This document shows, piece after piece, positions 42,935 through 52,672 of a stretch of 64,000 nt of DNA (position 1 is its first letter; every line of letters begins with the position of its first letter). The stretch lies in contig NZ_UUOC01000052.1 in the NCBI RefSeq assembly GCF_900590755.1, forward strand, positions 310,001 to 374,000, written 5' to 3'. Under the pieces are notes generated by a model, which had not been told where the DNA came from, did not search any database, and was given only the letters and a program-made list of their open reading frames with translations. The DNA is from Pseudomonas viridiflava. GTDB lineage: Bacteria > Pseudomonadota > Gammaproteobacteria > Pseudomonadales > Pseudomonadaceae. Made by a program: the position numbers and the translations under genes.

Positions 42935-44350
42935 TCAGACCTCCCGACGACGGCGAACGGTCAGCCAGACGAACAGGCCGATCAGCAGGCAGACGAGGAT
43001 GATTGCCGGAATCGTGAACTTGGCCAGTGTCGCGAGCGGGGCTTTGGGACCACCTTCACGGCTGGTGGCGACGTCGGCGGCGGTCACTTTCAGATCCGAA
43101 TTGCCGTAGCGCGACAGCACGTAGTTGCTGACGTCGGCGATTTCCTGATCGGTCAGGCGGTCAGTGAAGAACGCATCCGGGCCGAAACCGGGCATGTCCA
43201 CAGCCACGCCATCCACAGTGCGATGCACGCCATTGACGATGGTTGCGATCAGGTTGTCGGCGCGGCTGGTGGCGGTGTTGTTGAACAGCGACGGATATTC
43301 TTTATTGCCCTGACCATTGGCCTGGTGGCAGTTGGCGCAGGTACCGCTGAAGATGTGCCAGCCTGGATTGTCCTCAGGCTTGCCGCCGCGCAGGGTCAGC
43401 TCATCAGTCGAGGCCTGGCCGAACTCATGACGGGCTTTCTTCTCGCCAGACTGGACCGGTTTGGTCTGCTGCAAATAAGCGGCAATCGCTTTCAGATCCG
43501 TGTCCGGCAAATGCTGCAGGCTGTGCTCGACCGCTTCGGCCATCGGGCCTGCTGCCTGAGCTTTGCCTTCGACATGACCGGTGCGCAGATAGGCCACGAT
43601 TTCATCGCTGGACCATTTGCCGATACCGCTGACCTTGTCGGAACTGATGTTCGGTGCGTACCAGCTACCCAGTGCGCCGCCGCCCAGAGGCTTGCTGTTG
43701 TCAGCCGCCATCAACAGGTTGCGCGGGGTGTGGCAGGTGTCGCAGTGCGCCAGGGCATTGACCAGATAATCGCCGCGATTGATTTCGGCAGATTTGCTGG
43801 CGTCCGGCGTGAAGCGGGTGGTGTCGTGGAACAGCAGATTCCAGCCAATCATCGATGCGCGAATGTTGAACGGGAACGCCAGTTCAGTCTTCGGCGACGG
43901 CGTTTCTACTGGCACCACTTCGTGCATGAAGTAGTCGTAAAGCGCCGCGATATCGCTATCGGTGATTTTCGAATAGGAGGTGTAGGGCATTGCCGGGTAC
44001 AGGTGAGTACCGTCCGGCGTCACGCCATCGCGCACCGCACGAGCGAACTGCTCCTGAGTGTAATTGCCGATACCGGCCGTTTTCGAGGGGGTGATGTTGG
44101 TGGAATAGATCACACCCATAGGCGAGCTGAGTGGATAACCACCGGCAAACGGCTTGCCGCCTGGAGTGGTGTGGCAGGCCACGCAATCTGACGCAACCGC
44201 CAGACGCTTTCCTGCGGACGCGGTGCCCTCCAACTCTTCGCTGTGCGCTGATCCCGCTGCGAAAATCAGCAGGCACAGCAATCCAGCAAAGGCATTTTTC
44301 AGGCCTTTTCCTTCACGAGCATAACGTGACATGTGTTTTACCTTAGGCAA
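42935..44350 (-). CDS. Tri-haem cytochrome c subunit of the GMC dehydrogenase
   Basis: A 471-residue membrane cytochrome that passes electrons from the flavoprotein to ubiquinone. A signal peptide is followed by three CxxCH haem sites: CVACHTTP, CDTCHTPR and CANCHQAN. A C-terminal helix (TIPAIILVCLLIGLFVWL) with RRRREV anchors it. It is the first gene of the operon, before the Tat subunit and the GMC gene; many other dehydrogenases of this type have the cytochrome gene last. The N-terminus has two possible Met (MPKVKHM); the second, at about 44332, would give a cleaner signal peptide. Confidence 0.92.
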   Translation of the reverse strand: MPKVKHMSRYAREGKGLKNAFAGLLCLLIFAAGSAHSEELEGTASAGKRLAVASDCVACHTTPGGKPFAGGYPLSSPMGVIYSTNITPSKTAGIGNYTQEQFARAVRDGVTPDGTHLYPAMPYTSYSKITDSDIAALYDYFMHEVVPVETPSPKTELAFPFNIRASMIGWNLLFHDTTRFTPDASKSAEINRGDYLVNALAHCDTCHTPRNLLMAADNSKPLGGGALGSWYAPNISSDKVSGIGKWSSDEIVAYLRTGHVEGKAQAAGPMAEAVEHSLQHLPDTDLKAIAAYLQQTKPVQSGEKKARHEFGQASTDELTLRGGKPEDNPGWHIFSGTCANCHQANGQGNKEYPSLFNNTATSRADNLIATIVNGVHRTVDGVAVDMPGFGPDAFFTDRLTDQEIADVSNYVLSRYGNSDLKVTAADVATSREGGPKAPLATLAKFTIPAIILVCLLIGLFVWLTVRRRREV

Positions 44351-44800
44351 CTGCTGCCGTGGCTTTTTCAGGTTCGGAGGCTAGGGGTGCGCTTGGTCAG
44401 AACGAACGCCCACGGAGGCATTTGCTCAGCGCTTGCGACAAGTTGCCGCACAAAACGGGGGGAATGTTTCATGCTTGGAAATATTCTGCAACATCTAAAA
44501 CAGGCAAAATGCCATGTGTTATTTTTAACGGCAAAGGCTCTAGCACGCGCATCCTGGCTGAAAGCCGCAGCCCGCTTGGGTTAGATGTACGATGACTGTG
44601 GACTTTGCCTAAGTATTTTTTTAGTACTTTCGTGCGCTTTTATTTTTTGTCGAAGGGTGTGGGAAGAGTAATCACCACTCAGAGCGCAAAAATCGCCCCT
44701 GTTTTGCTCCGGGTTGATTGCAAACAGCCCGTAACGGTTTATTCCCATCGCCGGATAGCCCTATGATGGTCGGCACGTTCTCCCGCTTGAGGAACTGCAC
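44351..44800. other. 450-base divergent intergenic region
   Basis: It separates the dehydrogenase operon (leftward) from argE (rightward) and should hold both promoters. There is an AT-rich patch at about 44609-44650 with a loose AAGTA...TACTT dyad. I see no convincing gene or named site; the short frames here lack protein features. Confidence 0.5.
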
Positions 44801-45949
44801 ATGCCCTTGCCGTCCATGAAAGACCAATTCGCCGCCTTGATCGCTGCGCCCTCGGTGAGCTGCACCCAGCCGTCGCTGGACCAGTCCAATCGTGCGGTTA
44901 TCGATCTGCTGGCCGGTTGGCTGGGCGATCTGGGTTTTGCTTGCGACATTCAACAAGTGTCACCGGGCAAATTCAATTTGCTGGCGAGCTTCGGCAGTGG
45001 TCCGGGCGGGCTGGTGCTGGCCGGGCACAGCGACACAGTGCCTTTTGATGGTGCCCTGTGGAAAACCGATCCGCTGAAACTGACCGAAGTCGACAACCGC
45101 TGGGTCGGCCTGGGCAGTTGCGATATGAAAGGCTTTTTCGCGCTGATCATTGAAGCCGTGCGGCCGATGCTGGACAAGCCCTTCAAGCAACCGCTGCTGA
45201 TCCTCGCCACTTGCGACGAAGAAAGCTCCATGGCCGGTGCGCGTGCGCTGGCTGACGCGGGTCGTCCGCTGGGGCGTGCTGCTGTGATCGGCGAGCCGAC
45301 CGGGCTCAAGCCCATCCGCCTGCATAAAGGCGTGATGATGGAGCGCATTGATATTCTCGGCCGCAGCGGGCATTCATCCGATCCGAGCCTGGGGCACAGC
45401 GCGCTGGAAGCCATGCACGACGCGATCAGCGAACTCAAAGGCCTGCGCCAGCAATGGCAGCTGGAGTATCGCAACCCGCAATTCAGCGTGCCGACACCGA
45501 CCCTGAATTTCGGCTGCATCCACGGCGGAGATAACCCGAATCGGATTTGCGGCCAGTGTTCGCTGGAATTCGACTTGCGGCCGCTGCCCGGTATGGACCC
45601 CCGCGTGTTGCGCGCCGCGATCCGGCAAAAGCTGGAGCCGCTGGCCGAGCTGCATCAGGTCAAGATCGACTACGCGCCGTTGTTCCCCGAGGCGCCGCCC
45701 TTCGAACAGCCCGCCGATGCGGAACTGGTGCGGGTTGCCGAGCGTCTTACAGGACATCGCGCCGAGGCAGTAGCTTTTGGCACCGAGGCGGCGTATTTCC
45801 AGCGCCTGGGTTGCGAGACCCTGGTGCTTGGCCCTGGCGACATCGCTTGCGCGCACCAGCCGGGTGAATACCTCGAGATGTCACGTTTGCAGCCTACAGT
45901 GCGTCTGTTAACCCAATTGATTGAACATTACTGCCTGAGCCCGCAATGA
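44801..45949 (+). CDS. argE: Acetylornithine deacetylase ArgE
   Basis: Hydrolyses N-acetylornithine to ornithine in arginine synthesis. The 382-residue M20-family metallopeptidase shows the first metal-binding loop AGHSDTVPFDG (about 74-84), the catalytic-metal loop CDEESSMAGA, the dimerisation domain with GRSGHSSDPSLGHSALEAM, and the late histidine region GDIACAHQPGEYLEM. GAGGAA lies before the ATG. In many Pseudomonas argE precedes argA, as here. Confidence 0.94.
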   Translation: MPLPSMKDQFAALIAAPSVSCTQPSLDQSNRAVIDLLAGWLGDLGFACDIQQVSPGKFNLLASFGSGPGGLVLAGHSDTVPFDGALWKTDPLKLTEVDNRWVGLGSCDMKGFFALIIEAVRPMLDKPFKQPLLILATCDEESSMAGARALADAGRPLGRAAVIGEPTGLKPIRLHKGVMMERIDILGRSGHSSDPSLGHSALEAMHDAISELKGLRQQWQLEYRNPQFSVPTPTLNFGCIHGGDNPNRICGQCSLEFDLRPLPGMDPRVLRAAIRQKLEPLAELHQVKIDYAPLFPEAPPFEQPADAELVRVAERLTGHRAEAVAFGTEAAYFQRLGCETLVLGPGDIACAHQPGEYLEMSRLQPTVRLLTQLIEHYCLSPQ

Positions 45950-46027
45950 ATCGGGCCTTGCTGACTTTGAAGATTGGGAGAAGTGACGATTTCCCTGACA
46001 CAGCGCTGTCGCGAATCAACCACCGCG

Positions 46028-46134
46028 CCTGTAGGAGCGCGCTTGCCCGCGATGGCGTCTGCACAGCCAACAAAGTGGTTGACTCTAAAATCGCATCGCG
46101 GACAAGGTGGAGCGCCACCCCGGTCGCTCCTACA
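46028..46134. repeat. Composite REP doublet (family B/D-like)
   Basis: The left arm CCTGTAGGAGCGCGCTTGCC pairs with a right side that carries the same 22-base hairpin as at 38003-38024 (here 46109-46130) and ends CTCCTACA. It lies in the 325-base gap between argE and argA, where no gene is visible. Confidence 0.85.
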
Positions 46135-46274
46135 AAGTCCAGCATTCCAATTCGAGAGTTATTTCATGTTTAAAGGGGGAGTACGCGTAATGACATGCCT
46201 GTTCCGACGATAACCACTACACGGTTGTGAGTGTTTCTGTCTTTCGTCCTTCTTTTTCGCAGGCTCTCAAAGTT

Positions 46275-47573
46275 ATGCACGAATACGTCAATTGGCTTCG
46301 CCACGCTTCCCCTTATATCAATGCCCACCGTGATCGCACCTTCGTCGTGATGTTGCCCGGTGACGGCGTTGAACACCCGAATTTCGGCAATATCGTCCAC
46401 GACCTGGTGCTGTTGCACAGCCTGGGCGTGCGTCTGGTGCTGGTGCATGGTTCGCGTCCACAAATCGAAAGCCGTCTGGCGGCACGTGGCCTCACGCCGC
46501 AATATCACCGCAACCTGCGAGTGACCGATGCGGCGACGCTTGAATGCGTTATCGATGCGGTCGGCCATTTGCGTATCGACATCGAAGCGCGCCTGTCCAT
46601 GGACATGGCCGCCTCGCCGATGCAGGGTTCGCGGTTGCGCGTAACCAGCGGCAATCTGGTCACCGCCCGGCCCATCGGCGTGCTGGAAGGTGTCGATTAT
46701 CAGCACACCGGTGAAGTGCGCCGTATCGACCGCAAGGGTATCAATCGCCTGTTGGACGAGCGCCATATCGTGTTGCTCTCGCCGATGGGTTACTCGCCAA
46801 CGGGTGAGATTTTCAACATTGCCTGCGAAGACGTCGCCACCCGCGCTGCCGTCGATCTGGGCGCCGACAAGTTGCTGCTGTTCGGTGAAGAGCGCGGCTT
46901 GATGGATGAGCAAGGCCGACTGGTGCGCGAGCTGCGTCCACAGCAAGTCCCGGCGCATATCCTGCGTCTGGGCACCAATTATCAGGCGGAATTGCTGGAT
47001 GCCGCTGCCGAGGCCTGTCGTGGCGGTGTGGGCCGCAGCCATATCGTCAGCTATGCCGAAGACGGCGCGCTGCTCACCGAGCTGTTCACCCGCGACGGTG
47101 GCGGTACGTTGGTGGCGCAGGAGCAATTCGAACTGGTGCGTGAGGCGGCCATCGAAGACGTCGGCGGCCTGATGGATTTGATCACGCCATTGGAAGAGCA
47201 GGGGATTCTGGTGCGTCGTTCACGCGAAGTGCTGGAACGTGAGATCGAGCAGTTCAGCGTGGTCGAGCGCGAAGGTTTGATCATCGCCTGTGCGGCGTTG
47301 TATCAGATTGCCGAGTCGGATGCCGGTGAGTTGGCCTGTCTGGCGGTTAACCCGGAGTACCGCCATGGTGGCCGTGGGGATGAGTTGCTTGAGCGCATCG
47401 AAACCCGTGCTCGTGAAAAAGGCTTGAAGACTCTGTTTGTCCTCACCACCCGCACCGCCCACTGGTTCCGCGAGCGTGGTTTCGAACCAAGCAGCGTCGA
47501 CCGCCTGCCTGCTGCGCGTGCGTCGCTGTATAACTTCCAGCGTAATTCGAAGATTTTCGAAAAGGCGCTGTAA
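46275..47573 (+). CDS. argA: N-acetylglutamate synthase ArgA
   Basis: Acetylates glutamate with acetyl-CoA, the first committed and feedback-inhibited step of arginine synthesis. The 432-residue protein has an amino-acid-kinase domain that binds arginine (about 1-285; LVLVHGSRPQIESRL) and a C-terminal GNAT domain (about 290-432; LACLAVNPEYRHGGRGDELLERI split at the CoA loop, FVLTTRTAHWFRERGF). The ATG at 46275 gives the standard length; an upstream GTG start at 46227 would add 16 residues. Confidence 0.95.
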   Translation: MHEYVNWLRHASPYINAHRDRTFVVMLPGDGVEHPNFGNIVHDLVLLHSLGVRLVLVHGSRPQIESRLAARGLTPQYHRNLRVTDAATLECVIDAVGHLRIDIEARLSMDMAASPMQGSRLRVTSGNLVTARPIGVLEGVDYQHTGEVRRIDRKGINRLLDERHIVLLSPMGYSPTGEIFNIACEDVATRAAVDLGADKLLLFGEERGLMDEQGRLVRELRPQQVPAHILRLGTNYQAELLDAAAEACRGGVGRSHIVSYAEDGALLTELFTRDGGGTLVAQEQFELVREAAIEDVGGLMDLITPLEEQGILVRRSREVLEREIEQFSVVEREGLIIACAALYQIAESDAGELACLAVNPEYRHGGRGDELLERIETRAREKGLKTLFVLTTRTAHWFRERGFEPSSVDRLPAARASLYNFQRNSKIFEKAL

Positions 47574-47626
47574 GGCTGGACTAGCGCGGATCAAAACTGT
47601 GGGAGCGGCGCGGGGGCGCATTCACA

Positions 47627-47688
47627 TGTGGGACCGGCTTTATGCGTCATCAGAAATGCCGCCTTCCCGGCTAAAGCCGGTCCCACAG
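47627..47688. repeat. REP doublet (family C, short)
   Basis: TGTGGGACCGGCTTTA is inverted against TAAAGCCGGTCCCACA with a shortened middle. A second, single half-element lies at 47703-47714. Confidence 0.85.
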
Positions 47689-47745
47689 GAGATTGGAGTC
47701 TCCTGTGGGAGCGAAGATGACGCGGTTTACCTGACGTAACGTGAG

Positions 47746-47825
47746 CCCTGTAGGAGCTGCCGAAGGCTGCGAAAGCGGTCTTCCAGGCAAACCGCCATTC
47801 GCAGCCTTCGGCAGCTCCTACAGGG
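47746..47825. repeat. REP doublet (family A)
   Basis: CCCTGTAGGAGCTGCCGAAG and its complement are inverted, ending 9 bases before the gshA stop. With the family C copy it fills the 260-base argA-gshA gap. Confidence 0.92.
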
Positions 47826-47833
47826 GCTACGCT

Positions 47834-49420
47834 TTAGTTACTAATCCGCAAAATACTCGCCTGATACGCGCCGACGAAGGTGTCGAAATCGACTTTCTCT
47901 TCGGTCTGTTCCAGTTCGGCCTGTTCGGCGATCGAGGTGCGGGCGAGGGTTTCGAAGTGGGATTGCTCTTCGACACTCAGCGGGTTGCTGCGGAAGTACT
48001 CGGCGTGGGCCTGGCTCTGACGGAACGAGAAGGCGGTGAAGCCTTCCTTGTGCTCAGTCATGCTCGCCAGCACTTTGGCCGAGGGGGTCAGTGACGCGTC
48101 GTTGACCTTGGACTGTTGCGCGGCGATGGATTTGACGTGCTCGTCAGTACCGTTCGCTTCGTCCAGCAATTGGGCGATGGGCGTGATCTTCTCAAGCAGT
48201 TCAGTCGCCCAGGCTTTCAGGTCGATGGTGCTGTCATTGCGATTCAATTCCAGCCCCGGACGACGGCCTTCCTTGACGACAGTCAGGAAGTTCGAAGCCG
48301 CATTGCTGCATTCGTTATTGGCCAGCTGCGGGCTTTCCTGCAAGGCGCAGTACAGCACGAAGGCATCGACGAAGCGCGATTGCTGCAAGTCGATCCCGGT
48401 CGGCAGGAACGGGTTGATGTCCAGGCAACGAACTTCAACGTATTGCACGCCACGGGCAACCAGCGCCTGAATCGGACGCTCGCCTGAATAGGTCACGCGC
48501 TTGGGGCGAATGTTGGAGTAGTACTCGTTTTCAATCTGCAACACGTTGGTGTTGAGCTGAATCCATTCGCCGTCCTGATGAGTGCCGATTTCAACATACG
48601 GCGCATACGGCGTTGCCACCGCTTTGCGCAGGCTGTCGGTATAGGTGATCAGGTCGTTGTAGCAAGGCGTCAGGCCCGCCTGGGCGTTGCTTTGATAACC
48701 GAGATCGCTCATGCGCAGGCTGGTTGCGTACGGCAGATACAAGGTATCGGCGTCGAACTGCTCCAGCTGATGCGCACGGCCGCGCAGGAAGCCTGCGTCC
48801 AGCGCGGGCGATGCGCCGAACAGGTACATCAGCAACCAGCTGTAGCGGCGGAAATTTCGAATCAATGCGAGGTAGGCGTGGGACTGATAATCCCGCGCAT
48901 CGCCATCGAAACTCTCGGTCTGCTTGAGCAGCGGCCAGGCGGCCTCCGGCAACGAGAAGTTGTAATGGATACCGGCGATGCATTGCATGGTCTTGCCGTA
49001 ACGCAGGGCCAGGCCCTTGCGATAGACATACTTGAGCTGGCCGATATTCGAGGTGCCGTAGTAAGCAATCGGAATGTCTTCTTCGGCCGGCAGCGGGCAG
49101 GGCATCGACGGGCTCCAGAGGAACTCGCTACCCAGCTTGCTGTAAGCGAAGCGATGGATTTTATCCAGGCTTTCCAGGGTTTCTACAGGGTCAGCCAAGG
49201 CCGGAGTGATGAACTCCAGCAGCGACTCGGAATAGTCCGTGGTGATCTGGCCGTGGGTCAGCGCAGCGCCCAGTTCTTCCGGGTGCGGCGTCTGAGCCAA
49301 CCGGGCATCGCCGGTCACGCGCAGGCATTCGCGCTCAATACCGTGCAGGCACTGCTCCAGCAGGGAGAGGTTAGTGCGCTCGCTAAGCAAAGCCAGGCGG
49401 CGGTTGAGAAGTTCGCTCAA
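47834..49420 (-). CDS. gshA: Glutamate-cysteine ligase GshA
   Basis: Joins glutamate and cysteine, the first step of glutathione synthesis. The 528-residue proteobacterial-type enzyme shows LEQCLHGIERECLRV, QITTDYSESLLEFITP, WSPSMPCPLP, MQCIAGIHYNFSLP and QYVEVRCLDINPFLP. The start is probably TTG at 49420 (MSELLNRRLALL) because GAAGGA sits 8 bases upstream and other Pseudomonas GshA proteins begin in the same way. The GTG at 49435 would add five residues but has a poor ribosome site. Confidence 0.93.
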   Translation of the reverse strand: MSELLNRRLALLSERTNLSLLEQCLHGIERECLRVTGDARLAQTPHPEELGAALTHGQITTDYSESLLEFITPALADPVETLESLDKIHRFAYSKLGSEFLWSPSMPCPLPAEEDIPIAYYGTSNIGQLKYVYRKGLALRYGKTMQCIAGIHYNFSLPEAAWPLLKQTESFDGDARDYQSHAYLALIRNFRRYSWLLMYLFGASPALDAGFLRGRAHQLEQFDADTLYLPYATSLRMSDLGYQSNAQAGLTPCYNDLITYTDSLRKAVATPYAPYVEIGTHQDGEWIQLNTNVLQIENEYYSNIRPKRVTYSGERPIQALVARGVQYVEVRCLDINPFLPTGIDLQQSRFVDAFVLYCALQESPQLANNECSNAASNFLTVVKEGRRPGLELNRNDSTIDLKAWATELLEKITPIAQLLDEANGTDEHVKSIAAQQSKVNDASLTPSAKVLASMTEHKEGFTAFSFRQSQAHAEYFRSNPLSVEEQSHFETLARTSIAEQAELEQTEEKVDFDTFVGAYQASILRISN

Positions 49421-49550
49421 GTTGGATTCCTTCACGCGTCAGTCGCCCCAATATGGGGGTGGAAGTGACGGTGTACAAGGGTAGGGCACTGGCGTTGTCG
49501 CCTGGTTCAGGATCTGTACGAAAACGCCGACCGGCAGCGTCGGAAAATCC

Positions 49551-49572
49551 CGGCGCTACATTCTTAGCGCCG
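49551..49572. other. Perfect hairpin upstream of gshA
   Basis: CGGCGCTA-N6-TAGCGCCG is a perfect 8-bp stem in the gap between the thioesterase gene and gshA. No T-run follows on the minus strand, so terminator function is unsure. Confidence 0.45.
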
Positions 49573-49645
49573 AAATTAACTCAAATCGACTCGGGAGAGC
49601 TAGGGGCTCTTATGGCAGGCGCTGCGGCAGGCAGCGCCAACAGCG

Positions 49646-50029
49646 TTAAACCACAGCGAAGGTGCCTTGTGCCTTGGCGACCAGTTTCTCGCCTTGCAGC
49701 ACTTCAGCTTCGACTACCAACGTGCGGCGCCCGGCATGCAACACCTTGGCGATGCACAGCACTTCGCCTTCGGAAACCGAACGCATGTAATTGATCTTGC
49801 ATTCGATGGTCACGCTGCGCTGATCGAAGCCATGGGAGCTGGAGCACGCCAATCCCATGGCGATGTCGACGAGGCTGAAAATCGCCCCGCCGTGCATCAC
49901 ATTGCCTCGATTGCGCAGGTGATCTCCCAGCGGCAGGGCCACCTCGGCAACGCCGGTATCCAGGCGTCGCAATTGGCAGCCAATCGTCTGGAAGTAGGGG
50001 CTTTCAGTGAGACCTGCCGGGATATCCAT
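49646..50029 (-). CDS. PaaI-family hotdog thioesterase
   Basis: A 127-residue acyl-CoA thioesterase-like protein. The hotdog signature is HLRNRGNVMHGGAIFSLVDIAMG (split at GNVMHGG, residues about 42-48), with a catalytic acidic residue in LVDIA. The substrate is unknown. Its ATG shares a base with the tex stop (TGATG), so it is translationally coupled to tex. Confidence 0.92.
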   Translation of the reverse strand: MDIPAGLTESPYFQTIGCQLRRLDTGVAEVALPLGDHLRNRGNVMHGGAIFSLVDIAMGLACSSSHGFDQRSVTIECKINYMRSVSEGEVLCIAKVLHAGRRTLVVEAEVLQGEKLVAKAQGTFAVV

Positions 50030-52353
50030 CAGCGTTTCTTCAGTTGTTTAGCATTGGCGAACAGCGAAGCCATGGCGTTGTTGGCCGGGGCTGCTGCGAC
50101 GGTTTCCTTGCGTGGCGCGCTGCTGTGCTGCTGGCGTGGAGCCGAGCCTGGGCGGGCGCCGCGAGCACCGTCGACTTTCTCGCCGGGCGTGTCGCTCATG
50201 CGCATCGACAGGCCAACGCGTTTGCGAGGGATGTCGACTTCCATGACCTTGACCTTGACCACGTCGCCAGCCTTCACGGCTTCACGCGGATCCTTGATGA
50301 ATTTCTCGGACAGCGCCGAGATATGCACCAGACCATCCTGGTGCACGCCGATATCGACGAAGGCACCGAAGTTGGTGACGTTGGTGACAACGCCTTCGAG
50401 GATCATGCCTGGTTGCAGGTCCTTGAGGTCTTCGACGCCGTCCTGGAACTCGGCGGTCTTGAACTCCGGACGCGGGTCACGGCCAGGTTTTTCAAGTTCT
50501 TGCAGGATGTCGGTCACCGTTGGCAGACCGAAAGTTTCGTCGGTGTACTTCTTCGGGTCCAGACGCTTGAGGAAGCTGGCGTCGCCGATCAGCGAGCGAA
50601 TGTCGCGGTCGGTTTCGGAGGCAATACGCTTCACCAACGGATAGGCTTCCGGGTGAACTGCGGAGGAGTCCAGCGGGTTATCGCCGTTCATGACGCGCAG
50701 GAAGCCAGCGGCCTGTTCGAAAGTTTTTTCACCCAGGCGCGGGACTTTCTTCAGGGCTGCACGGGACTTGAACGCGCCGTTTTCGTCACGGTGCGCGACG
50801 ATGTTCTGCGCCAAGGTGGTGTTCAGGCCGGAGATACGCGCCAGCAAGGCCACCGAAGCGGTGTTCACATCAACGCCCACGGCGTTCACGCAGTCTTCGA
50901 CCACGGCGTCCAGGCCTCGGGCCAGCTTCAGCTGCGACACGTCGTGCTGGTACTGGCCGACGCCAATGGATTTCGGATCGATCTTCACCAGCTCAGCGAG
51001 CGGGTCTTGCAGGCGGCGGGCGATGGACACTGCGCCACGGATCGATACGTCCAGATCCGGGAATTCCTTGGCGGCCAGTTCCGATGCGGAGTAAACCGAT
51101 GCGCCGGCTTCGGAGACCATGACCTTGGTCATTTTCAGGCCTGGGTATTTTTTGATCAGGTCAGCAGCCAGCTTGTCGGTTTCACGGCTGGCGGTGCCGT
51201 TGCCGATGGCGATCAAGTCAACCGCGTGCTTGGCGCACAGGGCAGCCAGCACGGCGATGGTCTGATCCCACTGGTTTTTCGGCACGTGGGGGTAAACCGT
51301 GGCGTAGTCCAGCAGCTTGCCGGTGGAATCGACTACCGCAACCTTGCAGCCGGTGCGCAGGCCCGGGTCGAGACCCAAAGTCGCGCGCGGGCCAGCCGGG
51401 GCGGCGAGTAGCAGGTCGTGCAGGTTGTGGGCGAAAACGTTGATGGCTTCGGTTTCCGCGCCATCGCGCAGTTCGCCCAGCAGATCGGTTTCCAGGTGGC
51501 TGTACAGCTTGACCTTCCAGGTCCAGCGCACCACTTCTGCAAGCCATTTGTCAGCCGGGCGGTTCTGGTTTTGCAGGCCGAAACGCTCGGCGATCATCAT
51601 TTCGCACGGGTGCATGGCGCCAGGCAGTTCCTCACCGACCTTCAGGGCCGAGCTGAGGAAACCTTCGTTGCGACCACGGAAAATCGCCAGGGCACGGTGC
51701 GACGGCATGCTTTTCAGTGGTTCGTCGTGTTCGAAGTAATCGCGGAATTTGGAGCCTTCTTCTTCCTTGCCCGGCACAACGCGCGCGCTGATCACGGCTT
51801 CGTGCTTGAGGAAGCTGCGAAGTTTGTCCAGCAGGCTGGCGTCTTCGGCGAAACGCTCCATGAGGATGTACTTGGCGCCTTCCAGCGCTGCTTTCACGTC
51901 TGCGACGCCTTTTTCGGCGTCCACGAAGCGTGCGGCTTCGCTTTCCGGGGTCAGGGTCGGGTCGTTGAAAAGGCCGTCGGCCAAATCGCCCAGGCCGGCT
52001 TCCAGGGCGATCTGGCCCTTGGTGCGGCGCTTCTGCTTGTACGGCAGGTACAAATCTTCAAGGCGGGTCTTGGTGTCAGCCAGTTTGATGTCGCGGGCCA
52101 GCTCTGGGGTCAGCTTGCCTTGCTCTTCAATGCTGGCAAGGATGCTGATACGACGGTCGTCGAGTTCACGCAGGTAACGCAGGCGCTCTTCCAGATGACG
52201 CAATTGCGTGTCATCGAGGCTGCCGGTCACTTCCTTGCGGTAACGAGAAATGAAGGGCACGGTCGAGCCTTCATCCAGTAGAGCGACGGCCGCTGCGACC
52301 TGTTGTGGGCGTACGCCGAGTTCTTCGGCGATGCGGCTGTTGATGCTGTCCAT
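50029..52353 (-). CDS. tex: Tex family RNA-binding transcription accessory protein
   Basis: A 774-residue Tex protein, a nucleic-acid-binding factor conserved across bacteria. Seen are the N-terminal helix-turn-helix-like region (RIAEELGVRPQQVAAAVALL), the YqgF-like domain (LGLDPGLRTGCKVAVVDSTG), the helix-hairpin-helix stretch (NTASVALLARISGLNTTLAQNIV split over both hairpins), and a C-terminal S1 domain (GMILEGVVTNVTNFGAFVDIG). A Ser/Ala-rich tail follows. The ATG at 52353 starts MDSINSRIAEEL; the upstream start at 52377 adds eight residues without support. Confidence 0.95.
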   Translation of the reverse strand: MDSINSRIAEELGVRPQQVAAAVALLDEGSTVPFISRYRKEVTGSLDDTQLRHLEERLRYLRELDDRRISILASIEEQGKLTPELARDIKLADTKTRLEDLYLPYKQKRRTKGQIALEAGLGDLADGLFNDPTLTPESEAARFVDAEKGVADVKAALEGAKYILMERFAEDASLLDKLRSFLKHEAVISARVVPGKEEEGSKFRDYFEHDEPLKSMPSHRALAIFRGRNEGFLSSALKVGEELPGAMHPCEMMIAERFGLQNQNRPADKWLAEVVRWTWKVKLYSHLETDLLGELRDGAETEAINVFAHNLHDLLLAAPAGPRATLGLDPGLRTGCKVAVVDSTGKLLDYATVYPHVPKNQWDQTIAVLAALCAKHAVDLIAIGNGTASRETDKLAADLIKKYPGLKMTKVMVSEAGASVYSASELAAKEFPDLDVSIRGAVSIARRLQDPLAELVKIDPKSIGVGQYQHDVSQLKLARGLDAVVEDCVNAVGVDVNTASVALLARISGLNTTLAQNIVAHRDENGAFKSRAALKKVPRLGEKTFEQAAGFLRVMNGDNPLDSSAVHPEAYPLVKRIASETDRDIRSLIGDASFLKRLDPKKYTDETFGLPTVTDILQELEKPGRDPRPEFKTAEFQDGVEDLKDLQPGMILEGVVTNVTNFGAFVDIGVHQDGLVHISALSEKFIKDPREAVKAGDVVKVKVMEVDIPRKRVGLSMRMSDTPGEKVDGARGARPGSAPRQQHSSAPRKETVAAAPANNAMASLFANAKQLKKR

Positions 52354-52672
52354 GAGACCACCTGGAGTTGTGAGCAAGAAAACCTGATTACAAATGGGCG
52401 GCTGATCGGGCGAAAAAGCTTGTAAAAACTACCTCGCCAGACCTCGCTCGCCGACTTTTCATAAGATGCTGTCGAACTGCCACGTTCAGGCGTTGCCTGA
52501 CTTCGAGGGCGGCGCATTATACCCAGCGAAGTCCGAATGGGGGATCAACCCTGGAAAACCGCCCCAAACAACAGGCTTCTATGGCGGCCCCGGTAAAATC
52601 TGCTAACAATGCACACGGTGCGCATCACCGCAGCTACGCCATAATGCGCCCCGAGATCAAAGGAGCATCTGA

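Noticed and set aside
44333..44595. Two short forward frames in the cytochrome-argE gap
   Set aside because: No ribosome site of note, no protein-like pattern; the region more likely carries promoters.
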